From assembly GCA_944472155.2 (NCBI GenBank), contig OX235279.1, positions 146,032,199 through 146,096,198 on the forward strand: a stretch of DNA of 64,000 nucleotides, in the 5' to 3' direction. Shown here in pieces: positions 55,659 through 64,000 of the stretch (its first letter is position 1; the number at the start of each line of letters is the position of its first letter). A model generated the notes under the pieces. That model searched no databases. It saw only the letters and a program-made list of their open reading frames with translations, and was not told where the DNA came from. Source of the DNA: Trichobilharzia szidati. Its lineage: Eukaryota; Platyhelminthes; Trematoda; Strigeidida; Schistosomatidae. A program made the position numbers and the translations under genes.

Positions 55659-56843
55659 TTAAGAATTTGACCATGTTTTCAACCATGATTCACACTTACT
55701 TACTGTTTCATGTGACATTCTCGAGGTGGTAGCGTTTTGTTCGGTATTCCCGCCAGCATCAACACTATCATTATTATCATCATCATCATTGTTGCCTTTG
55801 GTCACCGCTTGATCAGCATTTTCAATCGATATCGACGGAGTATTCTCAATGCGCTTATTATATGTTAAAGTATAAGACATATGATTGTTATTATTATTTT
55901 CAAACTCAGTTGACGTTATCATCATACTGCTGTCGTCTAGACTGGTTAAACATGGTAAACTAAGTGATGTCGTCAGATTGACGTCAGGTTTATTATGACT
56001 GATATGTTTGGATGCACTGAAGCGTTTGCTTAGATTCTGATGAAAATAGCAGAAATTTCTCGGAGAATTCGCTGAGAACGATTCAAGTATATCCCATAAT
56101 CTTGATGTATTCACATTATTACTAATATTATTGTTATTATTATTATTACTGCTGCTTATGCTACTGTTTTCATTATTAGTAATACTACCAGTGTCAGTAT
56201 TTACATTGATTGCTGATAAGCTAAGAAATCTTTTATCCTGAACTTCATCAATTTGTTGTTGTAGATCTGTATATAGAATATTACAGATTGGACAATTTCG
56301 ACTACGATGAGTATCACTTATATCGGAGCGTAGAAAATCATTATCTGATCGATCATCGTCGATTTGTTCACTGACATAAGATAAACTAGGCACATGTACA
56401 ATCAGTGATGCTGTGGATGCAGTGAAGTCGTGCCTTTCTGGTAGTTTTATATAAAATGATGTATTGGAATCGACTGTATTACAGTTGCTGCTGCTGTTGG
56501 TGTTGTTCTTGTTGTTTTTGTTAGTACATATCTTTGAAAATTTATCCAAGTGAATAAAATCTGTTAGCGGAAAATTTAAACGTTTCTCTTGCAGGCTGGA
56601 TTTCCCACTACCACTATGCTGCTGTTGTGTTTTATAATCAGGACGCATTAATGCTTTGCGATTAGACACTAGTGCATTTGAATACTTGTTTGGTTCAAGA
56701 TTATTTAACGATGAAGTTAAACTGGATACACCAGAATTCGGGTCTTTTTCACTTCTACTGACATCATCTGAATTTGATGTTAATAAGTCCAATTTTAAGC
56801 CAAGCTTATTCGATGCTGGAGGTTTATGCGTATACACAGACAT
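55659..56843 (-). CDS. Asn/Ser-rich protein of unknown function (394 aa), single-exon frame
   Basis: The longest non-transposon frame in the window. The start is well fixed: an in-frame TGA lies two codons before the ATG and no AG acceptor lies between them. The stop is at 55659. The protein is mostly low complexity and probably disordered: Asn/Ser-rich at 107-130 and 215-248 (with seven Asn at 233-239), Asn at 316-320, and an acidic Asp/Asn tract at 351-360. Ordered-looking islands are YIKLPERHDFTASTASLIVH (131-150) and NCPICNILYTDLQQQIDEVQ (183-202). CPIC (184-187) and CYFH (265-268) could bind a metal together, but this is speculation. No signal peptide or membrane segment. Trinucleotide expansions encode the Asn runs. 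No family recognised; no promoter or poly(A) signal identified. Confidence 0.72.
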   Translation of the reverse strand: MSVYTHKPPASNKLGLKLDLLTSNSDDVSRSEKDPNSGVSSLTSSLNNLEPNKYSNALVSNRKALMRPDYKTQQQHSGSGKSSLQEKRLNFPLTDFIHLDKFSKICTNKNNKNNTNSSSNCNTVDSNTSFYIKLPERHDFTASTASLIVHVPSLSYVSEQIDDDRSDNDFLRSDISDTHRSRNCPICNILYTDLQQQIDEVQDKRFLSLSAINVNTDTGSITNNENSSISSSNNNNNNNISNNVNTSRLWDILESFSANSPRNFCYFHQNLSKRFSASKHISHNKPDVNLTTSLSLPCLTSLDDSSMMITSTEFENNNNNHMSYTLTYNKRIENTPSISIENADQAVTKGNNDDDDNNDSVDAGGNTEQNATTSRMSHETVSKCESWLKTWSNS

Positions 56844-56859
56844 GGATCATTTGTAAAAT

Positions 56860-57575
56860 TCAATAGATAGTAAATATTATTAATAATAATACTGGTAATC
56901 AGTTAAATGTTAATAACATCCAAGACATGTGAGAATTGAGAAAATCTACACTTCTTTCAATTTCTGTATAATTTGTGTCTGTCTGTAATAAGTGTCAGAA
57001 TTAGTCAATCAATACTATTGGTTGAAATTATTCATCAGATCAATCAGTTTTTCGCTAAACCAATGAAAATTAAACCTAATTCACTAAAGCTCATTTTTGA
57101 TTGGAAGAATTGTTTATTACTTTGACCATGAACATTTTACTATTTGTCTTATGAAATTAATCATTATATCACTTAAACATGGGGACTGGAATGTTTCCTT
57201 TGTCATCATGGATCAAATGACAGGATTCCGTAGTACCTTGGTCTCAGATTTCTTCACCTCAAGTATGATATTCACAGTATGAGTCAAATGCAATACGTGG
57301 TCTACAGTCTTACACTGATTGAGTTAGTTGTAGTGTTTCTCTACATCGAAGGTTAAGGATTAATGATTAAAGACCAAACACCGAAGGTGTGTTGCTAAAA
57401 ACAGATCATTCAAGTCGATAATATGATCAGTATGACATAGGACTGATTATGTGGTGTACGAGGTTGCAATCAAGTATGAAATGCAAGGCTGCCTTTCAAC
57501 TGACACCCAATATATCAGACTGAAGTGATTCCATCCTACATACATACACACATAGAGATGTACTAACTATTTAAT
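56860..57575. other. No supported gene
   Basis: Upstream of the 394-codon gene; would hold its promoter. (ATT)n near 56880. No clear TATA or initiator identified. Confidence 0.4.
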
Positions 57576-57579
57576 AATT

Positions 57580-57890
57580 CTTGGCATTATTGATATAAAG
57601 ATAAAACTTGGGCACTGTGGTAGGGTATAACTCCATTATGGATAAGTATTTTCATTTTCATAAAGTCTCACACAGTGTTTTACAGTAATATTTACTGATG
57701 ACCACGTTTCGAGCACAAATTATTGCTCATAATCATATCAAGGCATTTACACAACTTTTTTGCTTCATTTATATGCATAAGTGAAAATTGATCAGACATT
57801 TATGCTCGAAATGTGGTCTTCAGTAAATATTACTGTATAACACTGTGTGAGACTTTATCAAAATAAAAAAATTTATCCATAATGGAATTC
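57580..57890. repeat. Fold-back repeat with 86-base arms
   Basis: 57630-57715 and 57803-57888 are inverted copies (CAGTAATATTTACTGATGAC against GTCTTCAGTAAATATTACTG, and CTCCATTATGGATAA against TTATCCATAATGGAAT), separated by 87 bases. The outer part (AACTTGGGCACTGTGG) is found only on the left. The same unit occurs at 7236-7375. It has no coding capacity. Confidence 0.72.
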
Positions 57891-57894
57891 TTGA

Positions 57895-58530
57895 CAGATT
57901 ATGGCTTCTTGTATTCTTAAATTGAAATGTATTGTCTGACTTACTGGTATGTTCATCAGAAATTTAGTATTAATAAGATACACGTTGTATGATCAAAGCA
58001 TTCTGCAGATTCTCTACAAATAACTTTACAACTGTCATGATTAACAAACAACAATGATAAAATAGAGTGTTTGGTAACTAATCAGTTATATAAAATAAAA
58101 GTACATATTAATAACCAATAGTATTTTGAATAGGTTGAGTGAAGTCTATTGTTTTCTGTACACATAGTTTTGGATGCATGTGATCAATCCAAACTGTTTC
58201 CATCATCTTTAATAATCTTGAATTAAAGTTTTCTGAAATAATTGAGCAGTAGTCACTAATACCGACTTCGTAAAAAAAGAAATTTTTCTTCACTTTAAAC
58301 GACTTTTAAATACTGATTTTATAAATAAACATTAGTAAATGCTTTGCAGTGGATGATGCTGGATTTCTATTCAGGTTAAGTTTATTTGAATTTTCTGTTT
58401 GACTTAATAACCACTGGGAAACATGCGCCTTCCAGTAACATGGGAGTATTCCAATGGTTCAGCATATCTATGCGATACTGCGACTGCAAATGAAATTATA
58501 GATACAGTGTGAAGTAGAGTCGCAAGTTTG
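57895..58530. other. No supported gene
   Basis: AT-rich spacer. Confidence 0.45.
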
Positions 58531-58534
58531 ACAG

Positions 58535-58735
58535 CGAATCAACGCCAGTTAGAGAAGAATTCAAAACCAGGTAGTACTGGATATCTGTTTCGTCCTGGGC
58601 CGGTACTCCTTGGCAATGTACTCCTTACGGCGTTCGAACCCAGGACTTTCCAGTTACAAGTAAAGCTTGTAGACCATTCAGCCACTGCGGCACAACTCAG
58701 CAACCCATGAACACTTGAAGTAGAGACCACAGAAT
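58535..58735 (-). repeat. SINE family A (hammerhead-like), copy
   Basis: Minus strand: GCCGCAGTGGCTGAATGGTC (A box), CTACAAGCTTTACTTGTAAC, CCTGGGTTCGAACGCCG (B box), GCCAAGGAGTACCGGCCCAG, GACGAAACAGATATCCAGTA, CTACCTGGTTTTGAATTCTT. The GAAAC box is kept; the first box is lost. A 63-codon minus frame through it is spurious. Confidence 0.72.
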
Positions 58736-58739
58736 TTCA

Positions 58740-59085
58740 TCATTAAATCACAAGTAAATGAGTCGAAAGTTTTTGACATGTAAGGCAAAGAGATGTGGCG
58801 TGGGATGTGCTCTTGAAAGCTGACTGAAGCTTTTGAGCTATGAACTACATGATTTGGTCACCCTTGAATGGTAGTTTAATAAATACACCTTCCTTTGGTA
58901 CTCAAACTGTGTTCTTAATGACTGCTTTATAATTATTTCAGAAGTTGTTAAGCTATTGTAGAGAATCTGCAGAATGCTTTGATCATACAATGTATGTTCT
59001 CCTAATGTCTTACTTAAATTTCTCCTGGAGACTAATGTTTATATATTCATTTTTGCAGCCATCTATTATCCGACAAATAAGCATT
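58740..59085. other. No supported gene
   Basis: An acceptor-like TAATTATTTCAG at about 58940 precedes an open stretch without motifs. Not called. Confidence 0.35.
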
Positions 59086-59089
59086 TTGA

Positions 59090-59145
59090 ACCAGGGTCTT
59101 GCTATGTGCTATCCAACTGAGCTACTACAGCATGCGACTGTGAAC
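59090..59145 (-). repeat. tRNA-like pol III head (SINE fragment or tRNA pseudogene)
   Basis: Minus strand: TAGTAGCTCAGTTGGATAGC (good A box TAGCTCAGTTGG) and GACCCTGGTTCAAAATGCTT (B box GGTTCAAAA). The acceptor stem and anticodon arm do not close, so it is not a working tRNA. Different from the heads of families A and B. Confidence 0.5.
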
Positions 59146-59149
59146 CCAC

Positions 59150-61595
59150 TATCTGTTATTTCGAATCTTTTCACGACACATATATTCATTTCAGCTTCAA
59201 TCATCCCCCCTACTGCATAACCAGCAGTTGGTCAGTGAAAGACTGGTGGAAAGGTAAGCACTTTGAATGCTGCCGTACATCGTAGGACAGATGATTCTCT
59301 TGAAGGAATATGATTTACTTTAATTCCTAAAGTTTTCGCTGACTGAGCCCAGACGAAAATCTAGCAATGATTATTTCACAGAGCTAAAGTAACATGTGTG
59401 GCATTGATAAACTTGAAGATGAAATAGGAATCATTAAGAAGTATTTGCTGACCAACTGATATCCAAGACATTCATTAGCATATTTGGATATGTTTGAAGT
59501 TGACGAATAGCCTGTATCTTTTCGTCACACACTTAAATGTGATGACGTAGCAAGCGGAGTATGGATAACACTGACTGTTTCAAATTCTTATGCAATCAAC
59601 TTGATTTCTTTATGCCGAACAATACGTCTGTCAATTAAATTTACTTGCCTTTACGTATACCAATACACATGTGGAAGCGGGAACACTGACAGAGCAGGGT
59701 GAAGGTCATGTATACAATCTCAGGTTAGACATTCTAAAGTGTTTCAGACTTAAACAGAATCGAGTTATGGAAAGTCCCCTGGTGAAATGGGGCATTAAGT
59801 AAACCTTATCAGTTCTTTCAAGATAATGAATAAACAAAGAAACTCGCTCAAGCCTCAAATCTAACCACTCTGTTAACTTGATTGCTTCAATTTTAATAAT
59901 AGTAATTATAGTAATGATATTTATTACTAAATATAGATATTGACTTTTGTTCTCTCTTATATATTCATGTCATCATGTCTTCCTAAACCCTACGTCTTAA
60001 ACAGAGTTCAGCCGATTTTTGAACAGTTAGAAACGTATTGTGCTTGTAAAATCGTGACATAGTGGGCAAGATTTGTTGCTGACATGGAGGCTTTGGGTGA
60101 ATTTGAACTCTCTGATTCTGGGCGATATCACTGAGAATCTTGAACTGCCCTTCCTTCAACGCTTGCTTCAGTATGGGTTGAGTTTTTGTAATTCCTGAAG
60201 ACCACTGGCATAGATCAGCTTTACGAACAAACAAAGAGCAAGACACACGATGAACTGTTCGAAAATTAGGTCAGTGAAGCAATCAGCATCAGTGAGAATT
60301 AACATAAGGATAACACAAAATTTCTAAAGACAGTCTCTCGTAATCAGTGTCATCAGGAGAGACATTTATAGCATTCATGCAGACTTCTCAAGTATTTACC
60401 TCACACTGAAGTAAGAGCTGAAGGTTTTGTCTACACAGTTAAACGACGTAACGTGGAGGATATCTTATTCTGCTGGATTACATGTATATCAAAATTTATA
60501 TGTGATGAATCATGCCTTATAGATTCTTCTGTTAGCCATCACGAAGGGAATAACGTGTTAATCTTAAGGCACTATCAAAGCGTTCCTGCTATGTGTCAAC
60601 ATGCTGTTCCAATAAAATCAATGAAAACGGAATTCAAATAATCACAGTAATAATTTTAACAAGTGGTAAGGAGTTGACAAGATGTCAGAGAAATAAAACA
60701 GATCCATGTTTTTCTCCGCAAATTCAGGTGTTCTTATTGATTTTTTCAAAGACTAATTAACTGTCCTTTGTATTCACTTGATGTTTTTTATGCATCAATA
60801 ATTGTGAAAACTTGACTGCTCTGTGTTTGCCATCATCCTCAGGTATTTTCACCTGGATGTCTATCAGTGAATCGAGTGAATTTTGAAACTATGCTTTTTT
60901 GCAATCGTTCGTTTTCGCACATTTTCATGGTCAATTTATGCTTATGGAAGTAAAAAATTCAAACTACTTTAGAGACATTTCACCTTATTTTTCCTTATTA
61001 TCGTAGGATGAGGACTGAATGTGACTGTGATAGAAGCACCATGTGAATTGTTGAAAATCTCAGCCTAGAGTATTGAGGGAAAAATCCAGGTCAGCAGATG
61101 ATAGGATTGTGTTATTTTTTCTCTTAACGATTGGAATGTTGGAGAGAAACGCTACAATTTCGACTGATAATTCAGTTAATCTGAGATGCCACACAAGTTG
61201 TTGTAGCCTGTTGTCCTAAGAGAAAAGCTGTACAGAAGGCAAATGGAGAACATTAAAGTTATTACCTGGTTGGCTAGTAGTGACCTGCAAAGAAGCCCAA
61301 GATGCCTATTTCGACTTACTTGACACTTATCAAATAGGCGTGTACCTGCATCTCCAATAAGCTGCGTGTCAGTGAAACTTGATTCTTAAGACTCTTTATT
61401 CTACCTATTCAGTTTCCTTTTCAAATATTTTTTCAACTAAAACTGAAGACGTTAGAAACACAGCTCAAATGAATCTACACAAACCAGACAATATTAGTAA
61501 GTAAGTGATAGTACGATTAATCCCTAGTTAGCCAGGAAATATTTCACTTCAAATTAATTTGTTTTGTTATGCTTTGAAGTTGCTGTATAGACTTG
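59150..61595. other. No supported gene
   Basis: An 87-codon minus frame (59983-60246) and a 62-codon plus frame (60453-60641) lack motifs and splice context. No repeat recognised. Confidence 0.45.
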
Positions 61596-61599
61596 GTTG

Positions 61600-62110
61600 G
61601 TGGCTAGCTCGACGCCCTACCTTCCCTTTTTCCAAGCGTAGGACTGGCCAGTAAAGAGCATCTGGACTTTGTGGATGATTTATGTTTAATGTCACACAAA
61701 ATCGAAGATCTACAGGCGAAAACCAATAACTTGACTGTGGAAGGAGTGAAGGCAGGAGTTCGAGTGGATATAGAGAAGACAGAAGTGGTGAAAGTAATCA
61801 ACCAATCAACCAACTAACAACGAACACTAATCACCATCACCTGGGGGGACTTCAAGAAGTTATTACTTTCACTTATCTAGACAGCATCATTGCAACTACA
61901 GGTGGTGGGCACGAATGAATATCTGTAAGCCAAGATTAGGTTGAGAAATTAAGACAGGCCTGAAACAAGTGTGTGAAAATCTCTTGCATTCAATATAAGG
62001 AATAAGATTCGAGTTCTTAACACTAACGTAAAATTAGCACTTCTATACTGGTTCAGAGACTTAACCTGAGCGTCGTGATTAACATATTCAAAAGGCCACA
62101 GACTTCTATC
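61600..62110 (+). pseudogene. RTE-type LINE fragment i
   Basis: Plus strand: LDFVDDLCLMSHKIEDLQAK (ADD is VDD), TNNLTVEGVKAGVRVDIEKT, EVVKVINQ, a stop, FTYLDSIIATTGGG, RNKIRVLNTNVKLALLYWFR. The 3' half and terminal segment are missing. Confidence 0.72.
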
Positions 62111-62149
62111 AGTGACCTTCTTGGTTCCTTTTTAGATACGTTTATTTTA

Positions 62150-62275
62150 ATTATCACACAGGGATGCAGTATTAACAACTGGATGACGTCTCCAGCATAA
62201 ATTATTTCACATAATCATATCAATTTAGTCACACAATTTCACAATTTGTCATATATATATATATATATTCTCGCT
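62150..62275. repeat. Decayed repeat plus (TA)n
   Basis: 62195-62235 (CATAAATTATTTCACATAAT, CATATCAATTTAGTCACACA) resembles the loop of the fold-back repeat at 57720-57760. A TA run follows at 62251-62268. Confidence 0.4.
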
Positions 62276-62434
62276 TTCTGTCTCTCCAACTTCCCCTTGT
62301 TGTTTGTTGCCACTTTCCATATCACCGGTATAGGCGTTGCGTTATTCCGATTGTACGTGTACAGTGTTGAATCGATAAACAAAGCTTCAATGATTAACCT
62401 CTCTATATCTTCCCTTAAACCTTGCCTAGCTAAC

Positions 62435-62560
62435 TAGCTTGCTAGCTTTCTAGCAGGTCCCGAACCTGAGTAAAGAGGGAGGACTGGGTGTGGGGCTAGC
62501 AGCCCTACACCAGAAAACCAATCAAACTGCTAGAGAAATTTCAATGAATAGAAAATATAT
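62435..62560 (+). repeat. SINE family B, middle part
   Basis: GAGTAAAGAGGGAGGACTGG, GTGTGGGGCTAGCAGCCCTA and AAACTGCTAGAGAAATTTCA match the body of the copy at 50020-50090. Confidence 0.55.
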
Positions 62561-62629
62561 TGAAAATATAAAAAATTCAAATAACAATCCTATTCGTTGC
62601 TGGAATCGAAAAGGCGAAATGACATAGCA

Positions 62630-64000
62630 CGCTGGTGAAAGCCAGCCTTCGGGAAGCCAGTCAGCCAGCCGGTGTCTTCTCTCGATGAAAGCAAGAATAA
62701 GAATGCTGAGGTGGAATGTAAGTACGATATAAGAAACTGGCTGGGAATGCTGCCCAAGTAGGCAAAGAGATGCTAAGATATGGCTTAGAAGTGCTGGTTA
62801 TCCGCGAGAGTAGATGGAATGGTTGCGGATTGTCAAAATTGCCAACGGCAGAGTCAGTAATCTATTCCAATCTGTTCACCCAAACGACAGCCACGATCAC
62901 AATGAGTCAGTGATTGGCCATCATGATTTCACCAGTGGCAGCCGAATCCCTAATGTAGTGGGAACCAATTTCAACTCGAAAGGAAAGAAGAAAGGAAGGT
63001 CACAATTATTCAATGCTACGCAGAACGCTACAGACAATGCAGAACAAGAGAAGAAGAAGGAATATTTCTACAGACAACTACAAACAGTAATGGACAACAT
63101 CACAAATCGTGACATCAAAATCCTCATGGGCGACATGAATGCCAGCTCAACTGAAAGCAGATAATGCAGGAAGAAAACTCCTCATGGGTCAAAAGGCTCT
63201 CATTCGGCGAAATAAATGAGAACGGAGAATTACTCGTAGACTTCTGCGCTTTTAATGATTTGGTGATCGGAGGCAGCGTGTACAAACACAAGGATATACA
63301 CTAGGCAACATGGATTTCGCCTGATGGACACACCACAAACCAGATAGACGTCGTCTGAATGCTGCTCAGTGAAGTGGAGACGCAGCCTGCTGGACAAAAA
63401 GTCAGGAAGGGGAACAGATGTGGGCTCATACCATCATCTAGCTCAAGGAAGCTTCAAGGTGAAGCTGAAATCCCCCAAATCAACTTGAGACAGATCACAA
63501 CTGAAGTTCGACATTCGGAAACTGAAGGGCAAAACTACAAGGGATACCTACCTTCACTACAGATCAAACCAACGCATAGTTGGATAGACTACGTGGAATG
63601 ACTGAGGAAAGCAGCGTGGAAGAACATTGGAACTAGGTCTCTGAGGGTGACGTTCAAAGAAACATGTACAACTGTTCTGGGAAGAAAGAAGAGACAAGAC
63701 AATGAATAGCTGTCAACGGACACTTACCTGGAAGCTAATAGAAGAAAGGGGAGGAGGATGGTGAAAGAGAAGATCACTCGATGTAAAGATGGGTGACAGA
63801 GGGAGAAGCTGAGCCCAAGGTACGTATCTCACTGAATGGAAAAGTAAAGAGGAGTGATAGGAGAGACTAAAGACAATTCTACAACACACTGGCTATCGAC
63901 TGAAGCAGAACATGCAGGTGGGCCGCAGGCAAAAGAGACCTCAGGACATTATATCAGATAACCAAGCTGCTCGCTATCCGAGGAGAAATCAACCGAGATG
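62630..64000 (+). pseudogene. RTE-type LINE fragment j (APE endonuclease and linker)
   Basis: The N-terminal half of an RTE protein, running off the window. AGGTGGAATGTAAGTACGAT keeps the start of the APE fold (LRWNVSTI). RESRWNG follows in place of ETRWNG. Then a 116-codon frame (62814-63164) ends QLQTVMDNITNRDIKILMGD, MNA, the GDFNA catalytic segment. LVDFCAFNDLVIGGSVYKHK and ATWISPDGHTTNQID follow in other frames, with the DH of the active site replaced. From 63600 the basic linker (RKGRRMVKEKITRC) resembles fragments k and l. At least five frame breaks and stops. If intact it would nick DNA at the insertion site. Confidence 0.82.

Noticed and set aside
58539..58730. 63-codon minus frame (and its plus-strand partner)
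   Set aside because: Lies entirely within a family A SINE; a chance frame.

Overview
The window looks like genomic DNA from a blood fluke (Schistosoma). It is AT-rich, with almost no long open frames and dense, decayed retroelements of the types known from schistosomes: RTE-type LINEs (SR2/Perere-3-like), a CR1/Jockey-type LINE, Penelope-like elements with GIY-YIG motifs, and short SINE-like repeats carrying hammerhead ribozyme sequences such as S-malpha. No bacterial, organellar or viral gene order is present. The genus call rests on these repeats; the species cannot be read from the sequence.

Layout. 1-2 kb: Penelope remnants and a hammerhead-bearing repeat. 2.9-10.1 kb: five RTE LINE copies in both orientations, with an S-malpha hammerhead at 7.2 kb nested between them. 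10.3-20.5 kb: SINEs, a CR1-type 3' end (18.1-18.7 kb, minus) and a Penelope fragment (19.7-20.1 kb). 20.5-24 kb: a dead CR1-type LINE interrupted by a solo LTR with a visible 4-bp target duplication. 25-31.6 kb: two nearly identical RTE linker segments in opposite orientation flank a 190-bp inverted SINE pair and the best-preserved reverse transcriptase (435 aa, 28.2-29.5 kb). 34-36 kb: two Penelope remnants. 38.5-51.7 kb: more RTE, SINE, Penelope and hammerhead repeats and a possible LTR element (41.6-42.7 kb). 52-62 kb is comparatively unique and holds the one convincing host-like gene, a 394-codon Asn/Ser-rich minus-strand frame (55.66-56.84 kb), plus one candidate exon (52.8 kb). 62.6 kb to the end: the endonuclease and linker part of another RTE copy.

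How the parts relate. The RTE LINEs end in a conserved segment (GAAGCCCTATGTTCCACT followed by GGAAC) and an ATT/AAT-rich tail. One tRNA-headed SINE family here ends in the same segment, the usual sign that a SINE uses a LINE's reverse transcriptase. A second set of repeats (called A, C and D here, plus S-malpha) combines, where the ends can be seen, a pol III-type head with hammerhead boxes (CUGANGA, a short stem, then GAAA). This set is the most interesting signal in the window.

Limits. Boundaries of decayed repeats are estimates by eye, usually good to 10-30 bases. Family names are given by motif similarity only. Identity figures are hand counts. Stretches with no supported gene are stated explicitly.
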